A stretch of 64,000 nucleotides of DNA, taken from the NCBI RefSeq assembly GCF_024397975.1, contig NZ_CP073745.1:1018501-1082500 (forward strand), written 5' to 3'. The DNA is from Bacterioplanoides sp. SCSIO 12839 (lineage in GTDB: Bacteria > Pseudomonadota > Gammaproteobacteria > Pseudomonadales > Oceanobacteraceae). Shown here piece by piece: positions 18,929-30,044 of this stretch. Numbering within the stretch: the first letter of the stretch is position 1; each line of letters starts with the position of its first letter. The position numbers and the translations under genes are program-made. The notes beneath the pieces are model-generated. The model made no database searches, was not told the DNA's origin, and saw nothing but the letters and a program-made list of their open reading frames with translations.

Positions 18929-20733
18929 TATTGTTCTACCTGCTCTGCAGACGGTGGGTTATCCACATTCAGACGCTGCAGGGTTTCCTGAATCAAATTA
19001 CTTTCCGGATGGCTGTTCAGGCCTTGCTGCCATACCTGACGTGCTTCTTCTTTATTACCGGATATCCACAATAGTTCGCCGTAATGCGCCGCAATTTCAT
19101 GATCTGTCATCATCTCAAACGCTTTTTTTAGCAGCGGACGGGCTTTTTCCAGATCACCCGCGCGGAAATATATCCAACCAAGGCTATCAATGATGGCCGG
19201 ATTATCCGGGGATAAGCTCAGGGCTTTTTCGACCAGAGGCAGTGCTTCCTGCCAGCGGCCGGTACGGTCGGCCAGGGTATAACCCAGGGCATTCAGAGCT
19301 TCGGCATTGTTTGGGTCCAGGCTGATCAGGTGGCGCAGATCCTGTTCCAATTGTTGCAGATCATCGAGCTGCTCAGCCAGCATTGCTCTGGTGTACAAAA
19401 GGTCATGATCATCTGGACTGATGCTGAGTGCTTGTGTCAGTAATAACATGGCTTCTTCTTTTTGATCCGCATTACTGAGTATCTCGACTTCAATTCGTGT
19501 CAGTGGGCTGGTTTGTTTGGGGTACGCACCACGCAGGTCGTTCAGGTAGTCACGGGCAACCTGCAGTCCCTGGGTGTCTGTGAGTAACTCTGCGGCATGT
19601 AAATGAGCCGGCAGGAATTCACGTCCGGACTCAACCCGGCGGTAATAGCTTATGGCTTCTTCTGACTGGTTATTTTCTTCGGCGATTTTGCCCAGATAAT
19701 AATTGGCTTCATTGGTATGAGAGCCGCTGTTTAATAATGTTTGCAGATGTTGTTTTGCTCGTTGTGGGTCGCCAATCTCTTCTTCCAATAAGGAGAGCGA
19801 TAATAAAATGGCCATATCACGCGGAAAGTTCTGATGCAGCTGATCAAAAGCAGTCAGCGCATCATTCATGCGACGTTGTTGAAGTAACAGGCGTGCACGT
19901 AAAACAGCAACACCTTTATGATCAGGGTAGTCCTGCTGGAGGTCTGTAAGCCAGTCGATGGCATCCTCAGTGCGGCCCATTTGTGTCAGTAAACGGGCGC
20001 GCTGAACCTTGGCGGCGAGAAATTCAGGCTCTAATGACAACGCTTGCTTATTATGTTCCAGTGCAGCATCGAACAGCCCAAGTTGCTGTTCAAGAATAGC
20101 CCTGGCTTGAAACAGGTTGGCATTGTCCGAGTAACGGCTATTTAGACTGGTTAACTCATCCAGCAATTGCTGCTTTTGAGGGTTAGGAACTCGTGTTGCG
20201 TTAGCCGCCAGGTAATCAAATTGACTGATTCCTGCCAGAATATAAAGTTGTTCGATATGGATCAGAGCACGCGAATAATCACCGGCGTCCATGGCCAGCT
20301 GAGCTGCGGCCTGATGAGCCGCGGGGTCATCCGGTTTCTGCTGCAACCAGATGGCCAGCGCTTCTCCGGCTAATTCGCCGCTGCCAACGTATTGAGCAAT
20401 TCGGGCGGCGCGCTCCGAAATGTCCGCATCCTGAGTTTTTCTCGCTTGAGTCATGTAGTGATACAACGAGATATCATAGCGTTGACGTTGACCCGCTACT
20501 TCAGCAACCAACAGCGAATACAGCGTATCGGCCGGGATAGGACGGTACTGCTCTTCCAGCCCTGTCGCTTCCGATTGATTAGCCACAGCCAGGGTTTGTG
20601 GCTCAGAAGGCGGTGTTGATTCTGATTGAAGAGCAGCACAACCACTGATCAGTAATGGCAAGCTGAGTGTTGCGGTTAACAGGCGCAACCGGGTGAAAAC
20701 AGGTAACAGGCGTAGTGTCACAAACGGCCTCAA
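18928..20733 (-). CDS. TPR-repeat lipoprotein
   Basis: This 601-aa lipoprotein (lipobox LISGC) is built almost entirely of tetratricopeptide repeats. Well-formed units include NAEALNALGYTLADRTGRWQEA and PAIIDSLGWIYFRAGDLEKA. It matches in position and size the TPR lipoprotein found upstream of lolB in Pseudomonas, and is presumably a periplasmic or outer-membrane scaffold. The start is uncertain: TTG at 20733 has AAGGA eight bases upstream, while GTG at 20721 has GAGG six bases upstream. A 173-bp divergent region separates it from hemA. Confidence 0.88.
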   Translation of the reverse strand: MRPFVTLRLLPVFTRLRLLTATLSLPLLISGCAALQSESTPPSEPQTLAVANQSEATGLEEQYRPIPADTLYSLLVAEVAGQRQRYDISLYHYMTQARKTQDADISERAARIAQYVGSGELAGEALAIWLQQKPDDPAAHQAAAQLAMDAGDYSRALIHIEQLYILAGISQFDYLAANATRVPNPQKQQLLDELTSLNSRYSDNANLFQARAILEQQLGLFDAALEHNKQALSLEPEFLAAKVQRARLLTQMGRTEDAIDWLTDLQQDYPDHKGVAVLRARLLLQQRRMNDALTAFDQLHQNFPRDMAILLSLSLLEEEIGDPQRAKQHLQTLLNSGSHTNEANYYLGKIAEENNQSEEAISYYRRVESGREFLPAHLHAAELLTDTQGLQVARDYLNDLRGAYPKQTSPLTRIEVEILSNADQKEEAMLLLTQALSISPDDHDLLYTRAMLAEQLDDLQQLEQDLRHLISLDPNNAEALNALGYTLADRTGRWQEALPLVEKALSLSPDNPAIIDSLGWIYFRAGDLEKARPLLKKAFEMMTDHEIAAHYGELLWISGNKEEARQVWQQGLNSHPESNLIQETLQRLNVDNPPSAEQVEQ

Positions 20734-20906
20734 TGGAAAAATCCTTATGTATCACGGCATATTGCCGTCAGTAATGTCTGTCTTTGCCCATATTTAGGGT
20801 CAGATAACGAGTTAAGTCAAAGATTTCAGCAGCAAAGCGACAAATAGGTGTTTATAATCGGCGCTTTTTATCGCTTTCACTTCAGACAGAAGGTTCCTGC
20901 AGCAGT

Positions 20907-22217
20907 ATGGGTATCTGGGCACTTGGTATTAATCACAAAACGGCACCGGTTTCGGTTCGCGAGCGCGTGGCGTTCGACCCGGCCAGTATGCCTGAGGTGC
21001 TTAATCAGGTGCAGTCATTAGACCCGGTTTCTGAAGTGGTGATCCTTTCGACCTGTAACCGCACTGAAATTTACTGTTCTTCTCCTCTTGATAATCAGGA
21101 TATTGATATTCAGGCGGCACAACAAAAAGCCGTGTTAGCGGACTGGATGGCACAGCACCACAATATAGACCCACAAGAACTTAATGGTTCCCTCTATTGT
21201 TTAGGCGAAGATAAAGCCGTGCAACATACCATGCGAGTGGCGTCCGGCTTGGATTCATTAGTATTGGGCGAGCCTCAGATTCTGGGCCAGATGAAGTCGG
21301 CTTATGCGGTGGCTCAGGAAGCCGGTACTGTCAGCACTGAGCTGGGTCGCTTATTCCGCCAGACGTTTTCCATTGCCAAGCGGGTGCGTACCGATACCGC
21401 CATTGGTGAAAACCCGGTCTCCGTTGCGTTTGCCGCGGTGCGGATGGCGCAACATATCTTTGCCGACTTAAGCCACAGCCGTGCTTTGTTAATTGGTGCA
21501 GGTGAAACCATTGAGCTGGTGGCGCGCCATTTACATCAGGCTGGTGTGAAAAAGATGACGCTGGCGAACCGAACCCTGGCGCGTGCACAGAATCTGGCGC
21601 AGGAATTTCATGCTGACGCGGTGTTGTTAGAAGATATCCCAACCGTGCTGGCCGATGCCGATATTATTATTTCTTCTACCGCAAGCCCGTTGCCAATTCT
21701 GGGTAAAGGTGCGGTGGAAAAAGCGCTGAAAAAGCGTCGCCATAAGCCGATGTTTATGGTGGATATTGCTGTTCCGCGTGATATCGAAGAAGAGGTGGCC
21801 GAGTTATCAGACGTTTACCTTTATACCGTGGATGACCTGCGTGACATCATTGAAGAGAACGTACGCTCCCGTGAAGATGCCGCCCGTCAGGCTGAAGAGC
21901 TAATCTTGTCCGGTGTTGAGCATTACATGCGTGAGTTAAAAACGCTGGATGCGGTAAACACACTGACGGATCTGCGAACGCATGTGGATCTGGTGAAAGA
22001 AGACCAACTTGAGAAAGCGCTGAAACAATTACAAAACGGCGCCGATGCCGAGAAAGTGCTGCGTCAGTTTGCTCATACGTTTTCTAACAAGCTGCTGCAT
22101 GCGCCTACTAAATCTTTGCGTAAAGCCGGTGCCGAAGGCCGCCTGGAAGCACTCGACTGGACCCGTGAATTGTTCCAGCTGAACTCCTCGTCAGAAAAGC
22201 CCGAGTCTGGTCATTAG
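20907..22217 (+). CDS. hemA: Glutamyl-tRNA reductase
   Basis: HemA reduces glutamyl-tRNA to glutamate-1-semialdehyde with NADPH, the first step of C5-pathway tetrapyrrole synthesis. The catalytic Cys is in [11 protein letters not shown] and the NADPH-binding motif in [18 protein letters not shown]-terminal dimerisation helix follows. At 436 aa it has the normal length. It heads hemA-prfA-prmC-moeB, the order known in Pseudomonas. Confidence 0.97.
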   Translation: MGIWALGINHKTAPVSVRERVAFDPASMPEVLNQVQSLDPVSEVVILSTCNRTEIYCSSPLDNQDIDIQAAQQKAVLADWMAQHHNIDPQELNGSLYCLGEDKAVQHTMRVASGLDSLVLGEPQILGQMKSAYAVAQEAGTVSTELGRLFRQTFSIAKRVRTDTAIGENPVSVAFAAVRMAQHIFADLSHSRALLIGAGETIELVARHLHQAGVKKMTLANRTLARAQNLAQEFHADAVLLEDIPTVLADADIIISSTASPLPILGKGAVEKALKKRRHKPMFMVDIAVPRDIEEEVAELSDVYLYTVDDLRDIIEENVRSREDAARQAEELILSGVEHYMRELKTLDAVNTLTDLRTHVDLVKEDQLEKALKQLQNGADAEKVLRQFAHTFSNKLLHAPTKSLRKAGAEGRLEALDWTRELFQLNSSSEKPESGH

Positions 22218-22311
22218 CGTCTCTCTATCTAACGCTTTACCCGCAGTGCGGTGACCACTGCCATCCTCTGATTATTCAAAACCCATTATTTAACGCCAAT
22301 TTAAAAACATC

Positions 22312-23397
22312 ATGAAAGAATCGATACTGTTTAAACTCGAACAACTGCGCGACCGCTACGAAGAAGTGGGTCATCTGTTATCCGATCCTGACGTGATTGG
22401 TGATCAGGATAAGTTCCGTAAGTTATCCAAAGAGTACGCTGAGTTAGAAGAAGTGGCACAAACCTTCTCGGATTATCAGCAGGCTCAGGAAAACCTCGCA
22501 GAAGCGGAAATTCTGGCTCAGGACTCTGACCCGGATATGAAAGCCATGGGTGAAGAAGAGCTGGTTAACGCCAAGGCGGAAATCGAGGAACTGGCTGGCA
22601 AGATCGAAATCCTGCTGTTACCTAAAGACCCGGATGATGGCCGTAACGTCATTGTCGAAATCCGTGCCGGTACCGGTGGTGATGAAGCCGCCATTTTTGC
22701 CGGTGACTTATATCGTATGTATACCCGTTTTGCTGAGACTCAGGGCTGGCGTGCTGAGCTGATGAGCGCGAATGAAGGTGAGCACGGCGGCTTTAAAGAA
22801 GTGATTACCCGTATTTCTGGTGTCGATGTGTACTCGCGTCTGAAGTTTGAATCCGGTGCTCATCGGGTGCAACGTGTCCCTGAAACTGAAAGTCAGGGCC
22901 GTATTCATACCTCAGCTTGTACGGTGGCGATCATGCCGGAAGTGGAAAGCGAAGAAGAGGTCGACATCAACAAGAACGACCTGCGTATTGATACCTTTCG
23001 CGCTTCCGGTGCCGGTGGTCAGCACGTTAACAAAACCGATTCTGCGATTCGTCTGACTCACTTACCAACCGGTGTGGTGGTGGAGTGTCAGGACGAACGT
23101 TCCCAGCACAAGAACAAAGCCAAAGCGATGGCATTACTGGCAACTCGTTTGCGTGATGCCCAGATGCAGGCCGCTCATGCTGAGCAGGCAGCTACCCGTA
23201 AAAGTCTGGTGGGCTCGGGTGACCGCTCAGAGCGCATTCGTACCTACAACTATCCACAAGGCCGGGTTACCGACCACCGCATTAACCTGACCTTATACAA
23301 GCTGGATGAAATTGTTCAGGGCGATTTGTCACCGGTGATTGAACCGCTGATTCAGGAACATCAGGCGAACCTGCTGGCTGAGATGGCCGGTAACTAA
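22312..23397 (+). CDS. prfA: Peptide chain release factor 1
   Basis: RF1 terminates translation at UAA and UAG. The peptidyl-hydrolysis GGQ motif is in [17 protein letters not shown], where PrmC methylates the Gln. Stop-codon recognition uses the PET motif, seen as [10 protein letters not shown]. At 361 aa it matches the family. PrmC follows after 13 bp, consistent with the functional pairing. Confidence 0.98.
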   Translation: MKESILFKLEQLRDRYEEVGHLLSDPDVIGDQDKFRKLSKEYAELEEVAQTFSDYQQAQENLAEAEILAQDSDPDMKAMGEEELVNAKAEIEELAGKIEILLLPKDPDDGRNVIVEIRAGTGGDEAAIFAGDLYRMYTRFAETQGWRAELMSANEGEHGGFKEVITRISGVDVYSRLKFESGAHRVQRVPETESQGRIHTSACTVAIMPEVESEEEVDINKNDLRIDTFRASGAGGQHVNKTDSAIRLTHLPTGVVVECQDERSQHKNKAKAMALLATRLRDAQMQAAHAEQAATRKSLVGSGDRSERIRTYNYPQGRVTDHRINLTLYKLDEIVQGDLSPVIEPLIQEHQANLLAEMAGN

Positions 23398-23410
23398 TGT
23401 TGATGTTGCT

Positions 23411-24295
23411 ATGACCGTTAGCATTGAGCAGTGGCTGCAACAGGCTAAACAACAGCTGGAAAGCGCAGCTCACGACAATCATGGTCGTGAGTCGGCGTTG
23501 CTGGATGCGCAGTTATTGCTGATGGATGTGCTCGGGCAAAACCGTACCTATCTCTATACCTGGGGTGATAAAGCGCTGACGGATGAGCAGCGCTCTCAGG
23601 TAAATACCTTGTTAGAGAAACGCCTGAACGGTGAACCGCTGGCGTATATTCTCGGTGAGCGTGAGTTCTGGTCATTGCCGTTTAAAGTGGCACCATCGAC
23701 CTTAATTCCCCGCGCCGATACCGAAACACTGGTGGAGTGGGCGTTGGATTTAGCCGCTAATCAACAACTGCCTGATACGGCCAAAGCCGTAGACTTAGGC
23801 ACTGGAACGGGGGCGATTGCACTGGCAATTGCCTCTGAATTTCCGAACTGGAACATCACGGGTGTGGATTTTCAGGCGGAAGCCGTTGAGCTTGCCCAAC
23901 ACAATCAACAAGCGCTGAAAATGAAGAATGCAGTTATTCGTCAGAGTGACTGGTTCTCTGCTTTAGCGGATGAATACTTTGACTTAATCGTCTCTAACCC
24001 TCCTTATATCGACGAAGCAGATCCACACCTGGAACAAGGCGATGTGCGCTTTGAGCCTTCCTCTGCATTGGTTGCCGCTGACAAGGGCCTGGCCGATTTA
24101 CAGCATATTATTGAACAGGCACCTGATTACCTGAATGAAGGCGGCTGGCTGTTGCTGGAACATGGCTTCCAGCAAGCCGACGCTGTTTGTGAGTTGCTGA
24201 AACAACGTGGTTTTGTTCAGATAGAAAACCGCAAAGACCTAGGCGGCAATCCACGGATATCGGGTGGCTGCTGGGTCGCTGAACCATTACCGTGA
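23411..24295 (+). CDS. prmC: Release factor glutamine methyltransferase PrmC (HemK)
   Basis: PrmC methylates the GGQ Gln of RF1 and RF2 using SAM. The SAM-binding motif is VDLGTGTGAIALAIA and the catalytic NPPY is in LIVSNPPYIDEADPHL. An N-terminal helical domain (residues 1-80) binds the release factor. At 294 aa it is slightly longer than the E. coli protein. It follows prfA and precedes moeB by 11 bp. Confidence 0.97.
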   Translation: MTVSIEQWLQQAKQQLESAAHDNHGRESALLDAQLLLMDVLGQNRTYLYTWGDKALTDEQRSQVNTLLEKRLNGEPLAYILGEREFWSLPFKVAPSTLIPRADTETLVEWALDLAANQQLPDTAKAVDLGTGTGAIALAIASEFPNWNITGVDFQAEAVELAQHNQQALKMKNAVIRQSDWFSALADEYFDLIVSNPPYIDEADPHLEQGDVRFEPSSALVAADKGLADLQHIIEQAPDYLNEGGWLLLEHGFQQADAVCELLKQRGFVQIENRKDLGGNPRISGGCWVAEPLP

Positions 24296-24306
24296 GTATT
24301 TCATAG

Positions 24307-25071
24307 ATGAATGATCAACAACTCCTTCGTTATAGCCGCCATATTTTACTGCCTCAAATGGATATTGAAGGACAGCAAGCGCTGCTGGATGTTCATGTAC
24401 TGGTGGTGGGTGCTGGTGGTTTGGGGTGTCCGGTGATTCAGTATCTTGCTGCGTCCGGCGTTGGCGCTGGAGCCGGTCAGCTGACACTGGTCGATGATGA
24501 TGTGGTGGAGTTATCCAATCTACAGCGTCAGACCGCACATGGCACCGCGGATGTGGGCATGACAAAAGTGGAATCTGCCAAAGCCGATGTATTGCGTTTA
24601 AACCCGGATGTGAACGTTCAGGCGATTCAGCAACGAGCGGATGAGCAATGGCTACGATCTTTTTTCAGCCAAAACCCGGTCACGTTAGTGATTGACTGCA
24701 CTGATAACGCAACCATTCGTTATCTCTTAAATAAGGTGTGCCTGGAAACAAAAACGCCTTGGGTATCGGGTGCGGCGGTCGGCTTAAACGGGCAGGTCAC
24801 GGTGTTTGACCCACGCCAGGAAAACGCTCCTTGTTATCGCTGCCTCTATCCCAACCTCGACGATCAGCAGCTAACCTGTTCTGAAAACGGTGTGTTATCG
24901 CCGTTAGTGGGCGTGATTGGCAGTATGCAGGCGCTGGAAGCACTGAAACTCATTGCCGGAATTGGGGAGCCTGCTGTGGGTAAGCTGATGACGTTTGATG
25001 CGATAAGTGCCGAATGGCGCAGTTGGAAGTTGCCGCAGTCACCCGATTGTGGAGACTGCGGTAAGCTATAA
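24307..25071 (+). CDS. moeB: MoeB/ThiF-type adenylyltransferase (HesA family)
   Basis: This E1-like enzyme adenylates the C-terminal glycine of a sulfur-carrier protein, MoaD for molybdopterin or possibly ThiS. The nucleotide-binding loop is VVGAGGLGCPVIQYLAASG. Zinc is held by two CxxC pairs: CYRCLYP mid-protein and the C-terminal CGDCGKL. At 254 aa it is of MoeB size. The position after prmC is the Pseudomonas moeB position. Sequence alone does not separate MoeB from ThiF. Confidence 0.88.
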   Translation: MNDQQLLRYSRHILLPQMDIEGQQALLDVHVLVVGAGGLGCPVIQYLAASGVGAGAGQLTLVDDDVVELSNLQRQTAHGTADVGMTKVESAKADVLRLNPDVNVQAIQQRADEQWLRSFFSQNPVTLVIDCTDNATIRYLLNKVCLETKTPWVSGAAVGLNGQVTVFDPRQENAPCYRCLYPNLDDQQLTCSENGVLSPLVGVIGSMQALEALKLIAGIGEPAVGKLMTFDAISAEWRSWKLPQSPDCGDCGKL

Positions 25072-25098
25072 AAGCTTGCTTATTTACTCTTCGCCAGC

Positions 25099-25743
<645 letters not shown>

Positions 25744-25788
25744 TTAAGAGTCATTCTTATCAGGAGCAGGCAGGGTTAACAGAGCAAT

Positions 25789-26196
25789 TTAAAAAGCGTT
25801 CTGTATCCATTCAAACACCACTGGCTTTCCCGTGGCAGAAATCACATCAAAGCGGCAGTCGGGTGGGGTGTTGCCAAAGTTTTTCTGCAGGTAGTGCTCG
25901 GCGGTTTTGCGCAGTTTGCGTTGTTTTTGATAGGTGATGGTTTCGGCTCCCGAACCGTGCTGATTATCAGCGCGGTAACGCACTTCAATAAACACCAGCA
26001 CCTGATCGTGCTGCATGATCAGGTCAATCTCTCCGGCTTTGATGCCGTAATTGCTTTCCAGTGGCTGTAATCCTTGTTGAATCAGCCACTGTTGAGCCAG
26101 TTGTTCAATATCTTCGCCGTAGTGACGTTTTTGTTGTGGGTTGCGAGCATCCAGGCTTGGGTTGGCCGATGAATCGGAAGAGGATTTAAACCACAT
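25789..26196 (-). CDS. yraN: UPF0102 nuclease-fold protein YraN
   Basis: YraN is a small restriction-endonuclease-fold protein of unclear role, commonly next to lpoA. The family core is GIKAGEIDLIMQHDQVLVFIEVRYR, with the acidic/Lys residues of a PD-(D/E)xK site. The frame extends upstream into lpoA. ATG at 26196 (135 aa) has AAGGA six bases before it and starts after the lpoA stop, so it is preferred. Confidence 0.92.
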   Translation of the reverse strand: MWFKSSSDSSANPSLDARNPQQKRHYGEDIEQLAQQWLIQQGLQPLESNYGIKAGEIDLIMQHDQVLVFIEVRYRADNQHGSGAETITYQKQRKLRKTAEHYLQKNFGNTPPDCRFDVISATGKPVVFEWIQNAF

Positions 26197-26236
26197 AACA
26201 CGTCCTTGTGTTGAGTTATTGGGCATTACAAATGAA

Positions 26237-28048
26237 TCAGTCGCTGGCAGCCAGTTGTGCAGGCTTACCACTGCGGAAGCGCGTGCACTGTGTCTGGCGG
26301 TGTATACGACGTTGTTGATCTAACGATAAGGCTCCGGTACTGCCAAATACCTGGCTGTTCGGAAAGGCTTCTAGCTGTTTTAGCCGTGGCAATAACCGAA
26401 AGGCGTCAACGCCCATGGCATACAAGCGGGTATAACCACCCTGACCATTTTCTAATGTCGATTCAATGGTTTGGTGCAGGTCACTTTTCTCCAGCAGCCA
26501 AGGAGCATCACAAAAACGGATGCCGTTCAGGTCGCGGTCTTTGCGTTGATTCACTACCCCGGAATAAATATGCGAGGTGGCATAAATCGGCAGATCTCCG
26601 GCAAAGTTAAACTCCAGTGTTGGCTTGATCTGGCGCGCCTGTTTTGGCAAGGCGACCATAAACACCCAATCTACGTCCTGACGACGGCGAGGTTCAAATT
26701 CGGTACTTTCACGCAAAATTTTACGCATGGTGTTAAACCGTTGTTGGCTGTCATCAACATTCAGCAGGGCTTTGATTTCCGGGTTGTAATCTTTGCGATT
26801 GCTGTAATAGCGCTGCTCACCAACTTCGCCGCCGAGTTCAGTCCAGCGTTGTTCAAAAGCGGCGTAAACCCGCTGCCCCCAATTGCCTTTGGGCATCATC
26901 ACCAGAGCACGACGATGGCCATCCTGCCAGGCCTGATTGGCGATTTGCACCGCCTCATCTTCGGCGGCCAAACCAAACTGATACAGGTTGTTGGCAGGTT
27001 GCATGTTGTCGCGTTCGCCATAATTTAACGCCAGCGTTGGCAGCGGTAATTGCTCACGCTGTTGTAAGGATTGCACGGTTTTTTTATTAAATGGGCCAAT
27101 CACCCATTCATTGCCTTCAAACTGTGCGGCACGGTAGGCAGAATCAATCGAGTCAAAGGTTTGTGTGTCGTATACGGTCACTTGTGGTGTTTCAGAACCT
27201 TTATTCAGTGAAGCAAAATACGCGGCCATAAATCCATCACGCACGGCTTGCCCGGTTTTGGCTAGTGGTCCGGATAATGGCAATAACAGAGCCACTTGTT
27301 TGGGGCGGGATGCTGCAATATCCGCCAGAATGGCCAGACTGCCGGGCAAATGAATGGCTGCCGGGTGAGCTGGGTTTTGCTGGCGCCAGCGTTCGACTTC
27401 GGCCAGATGTTCATCCAGAGTCAGGCGGGCGTTTTTACCAATTGCGGCCAACTGTAACCAGTCACCAAACTGAGTGTCCGGGGATTTTTCAGCCCAAGCC
27501 AATAGCTCCAGCTCGGGCAGTTGCATCAGGTTATGCCAGATTTGCTCATGATTCTGTGGCCATTCGTCTTCAGTCAGGATACCCGCTAAGAAATCACGTT
27601 CCCGTGCGGCCGCCAGATATTGCTGTTGTGCTTCCAGCAATTGTGCCCGTAGCAGGCTGTAGTGGCGTTCTTGCTGTGGTGTGGCAAATTGCTGAATGTT
27701 TTGTACCTGTTGCAACGCCTGTCCGGCATTGTCGACGTTAGCAGTAGCCAGGTTCAGTTCAGCCTGAAGCAACCAGTATTCCACTTGATCATGGTTGCTG
27801 AGTGATCGTTCACCCAGTAGTTGCAATTGCAGCGCAGCATTGCGAAACTCGCCGTCTTTGATGCTGGTGGCTGCCTGCTTCAATTGTTCCTGATCCGTCA
27901 GGTTAACGGCTTGTTCGGTGGTTAACGAATCAGCTTGTTTCGGAGTGCTGGAACAACCTGCCAACCCCAAACACGCGCTCAACAGCAATAAGCCACCTGT
28001 TTTTAATAAACCGGCCTTAGAACCGTACTGTAAAGAGTTTCCCCGCAT
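26237..28048 (-). CDS. lpoA: LpoA/LppC-type activator of penicillin-binding protein
   Basis: LpoA is an outer-membrane lipoprotein that activates the peptidoglycan synthase PBP1A. After a signal peptide with lipobox LAGC there is an N-terminal TPR-like helical domain (to about residue 240). A periplasmic-binding-fold domain follows (VALLLPLSGPLAKTGQAVRDGF). ATG at 28048 gives 603 aa; the frame also reaches a GTG at 28078, which lacks a spaced Shine-Dalgarno. The start codon overlaps the divergent rsmI start in a CATG sequence, leaving no intergenic region. Confidence 0.9.
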   Translation of the reverse strand: MRGNSLQYGSKAGLLKTGGLLLLSACLGLAGCSSTPKQADSLTTEQAVNLTDQEQLKQAATSIKDGEFRNAALQLQLLGERSLSNHDQVEYWLLQAELNLATANVDNAGQALQQVQNIQQFATPQQERHYSLLRAQLLEAQQQYLAAARERDFLAGILTEDEWPQNHEQIWHNLMQLPELELLAWAEKSPDTQFGDWLQLAAIGKNARLTLDEHLAEVERWRQQNPAHPAAIHLPGSLAILADIAASRPKQVALLLPLSGPLAKTGQAVRDGFMAAYFASLNKGSETPQVTVYDTQTFDSIDSAYRAAQFEGNEWVIGPFNKKTVQSLQQREQLPLPTLALNYGERDNMQPANNLYQFGLAAEDEAVQIANQAWQDGHRRALVMMPKGNWGQRVYAAFEQRWTELGGEVGEQRYYSNRKDYNPEIKALLNVDDSQQRFNTMRKILRESTEFEPRRRQDVDWVFMVALPKQARQIKPTLEFNFAGDLPIYATSHIYSGVVNQRKDRDLNGIRFCDAPWLLEKSDLHQTIESTLENGQGGYTRLYAMGVDAFRLLPRLKQLEAFPNSQVFGSTGALSLDQQRRIHRQTQCTRFRSGKPAQLAASD

Positions 28049-28907
28049 GACATCTGTTCCACTGTTGCAGCCCGGCACCTTATATGTGGTTGCTACCCCG
28101 ATTGGTAATCTCGCAGATTTAAGCGAACGGGCGCGTCAGGTGCTGGCGGCGGTTGATCTGATTGCCTGCGAGGATACCAGACATACCCAAAAATTACTTC
28201 AGCACCTAGGGCTGAAAAAGCCGTTATTATCGGTACACGATCACAATGAAAGAGATCGCATCGAACAGGTGGCTGAGCACCTGACCAATGGCCGTACCAT
28301 GGCACTGGTATCCGATGCCGGAACGCCTTTGATTTCCGACCCGGGTTATCCGCTGGTACAGGGGCTGCGTCAAAAGCAACTAACGGTTACACCAATTCCC
28401 GGCGTGAGTGCACTTATTACCGCGTTATCTGCTGCTGGGCTGCCAACCGATCGTTTTGCATTTGAGGGCTTTTTACCGCACAAAAGCGGCGCCAAAAAAG
28501 AGCGGCTTGAAAACGTGGCTCAAGAGTCGGCAACGTTGGTTTTTTATGAATCTAAACACCGCATTCTGGATACTCTGAGCGTGATGGCCGAGGTTTTCGG
28601 AGAAGAGCGTGAAGCGTGTGTGGCGCGTGAATTAACCAAAACCTTTGAGAGTTTTTATCACGGCACACTGCCTGACATCCTGGAGCAGCTGCAAGTCGAT
28701 GCTGACCAGCAAAAAGGCGAATTTGTGGTAATGGTTGCGGGTAATAAAAACCCACAATCAAACTCGGCGATTAATATCGACAAACTCTTCCGCTTGTTGC
28801 TGGCAGAGTTGCCGCCGAAAAAAGCCGCTGCCATCGTTGCCGAGGTTAGTGGTGAAAATAAAAAGGAACTGTATCAGAAGGCGTTGGAGATTCAGGGCAA
28901 GGTTTAA
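28047..28907 (+). CDS. rsmI: 16S rRNA 2'-O-ribose C1402 methyltransferase RsmI
   Basis: RsmI methylates C1402 of 16S rRNA with SAM. The tetrapyrrole-methylase-like fold shows the N-terminal LYVVATPIGNLADLSERAR and ACEDTRHTQKLL motifs, and ALVSDAGTPLISDPG. ATG at 28047 gives 286 aa, standard size; an upstream extension in the same frame (to 27918) would read antisense through the lpoA signal peptide and is rejected. It is divergent from lpoA with the two start codons overlapping. rnpB follows after 61 bp. Confidence 0.96.
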   Translation: MTSVPLLQPGTLYVVATPIGNLADLSERARQVLAAVDLIACEDTRHTQKLLQHLGLKKPLLSVHDHNERDRIEQVAEHLTNGRTMALVSDAGTPLISDPGYPLVQGLRQKQLTVTPIPGVSALITALSAAGLPTDRFAFEGFLPHKSGAKKERLENVAQESATLVFYESKHRILDTLSVMAEVFGEEREACVARELTKTFESFYHGTLPDILEQLQVDADQQKGEFVVMVAGNKNPQSNSAINIDKLFRLLLAELPPKKAAAIVAEVSGENKKELYQKALEIQGKV

Positions 28908-28954
28908 AACGGTCCCCACCTCACTTTTTGGCTGCATCTGCCAGGGTGCTCTGT

Positions 28955-28960
28955 TAGAAT
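28955..28960 (+). promoter_or_regulatory. Candidate -10 of the rnpB promoter
   Basis: TAGAAT ends nine bases before the inferred rnpB 5' end. The -35 region at 28928-28937 is poor by consensus. Confidence 0.5.
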
Positions 28961-28968
28961 CCGCCGCC

Positions 28969-29345
<377 letters not shown>

Positions 29346-29351
29346 CATTCC

Positions 29352-29388
29352 AAAAAACCGCTGGTGCGAAAGCTTCAGCGGTTTTTTT
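29352..29388 (+). terminator. Intrinsic terminator after rnpB
   Basis: The stem ACCGCTG/CAGCGGT, extended by A/T pairs and followed by seven Ts, lies seven bases after the RNA end. Confidence 0.9.
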
Positions 29389-29475
29389 ATGCTTCATCGA
29401 TTGTACTTTGCCAGGAACTGCAAACACTGGGTTATGTCTATAGTTAAAAGAGATGCATCACCCCCAAGGCCTGTT

Positions 29476-29922
29476 ATGACATCATTCAGTATTTTCCAAC
29501 AGTTACGCCAGAATGCTGTAGCCATCATCAGTTTGTTCGTCGCGGTGAGTAGTCTGAGCTACAACTCCTGGCGTTATGAACAAACAGAAGATAATCAGAA
29601 CCAGCGCATGGCTGCTTTTGAGATTTTATTCAAGTTGGGCGACTTACAGAATGTGGTGTTCCACCATCGCTATGACATGGACCACACGAATCTGGGTAAT
29701 CCACGCACGGGGTGGAGTCATGTACTGCTGATACGGGATTTGTCGTCATTAATGAAACCACCTCTGGCTGAAAATATGGCGGCAACGTCCGCCGAATTAT
29801 TGCAAACCTGGCAAACTCATTGGGAAACGATGGGTAGCAGCCAGCAAAGCGCTGACGCGATTCTTCGTTCAACCGAAGCGGTTCGCCAGGCTACTTTGGA
29901 GCTACTGGCGTCTTTGGAATAG
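29476..29922 (+). CDS. Hypothetical single-pass membrane protein
   Basis: This 148-aa protein of unknown function has one N-terminal membrane helix (AVAIISLFVAVSSLSYNSW, about residues 12-30). A soluble, probably periplasmic helical domain with no cysteines follows. ATG at 29476 has AAGG six bases upstream; upstream in-frame ATGs (29434, 29389) lack one, and 29389 lies in the rnpB terminator. It sits alone between rnpB and hemH. No family recognised. Confidence 0.7.
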   Translation: MTSFSIFQQLRQNAVAIISLFVAVSSLSYNSWRYEQTEDNQNQRMAAFEILFKLGDLQNVVFHHRYDMDHTNLGNPRTGWSHVLLIRDLSSLMKPPLAENMAATSAELLQTWQTHWETMGSSQQSADAILRSTEAVRQATLELLASLE

Positions 29923-30044
29923 CGTTATTGCCATCGGACTGTTATTTCCATGATCTGTACCGTTAACACGGGATCAGAGTTGCTATAAACTTATGCAAAA
30001 TTTATACGTTGATTAATTTTTCCGACAGTTAGCAAGGTTTTCGC

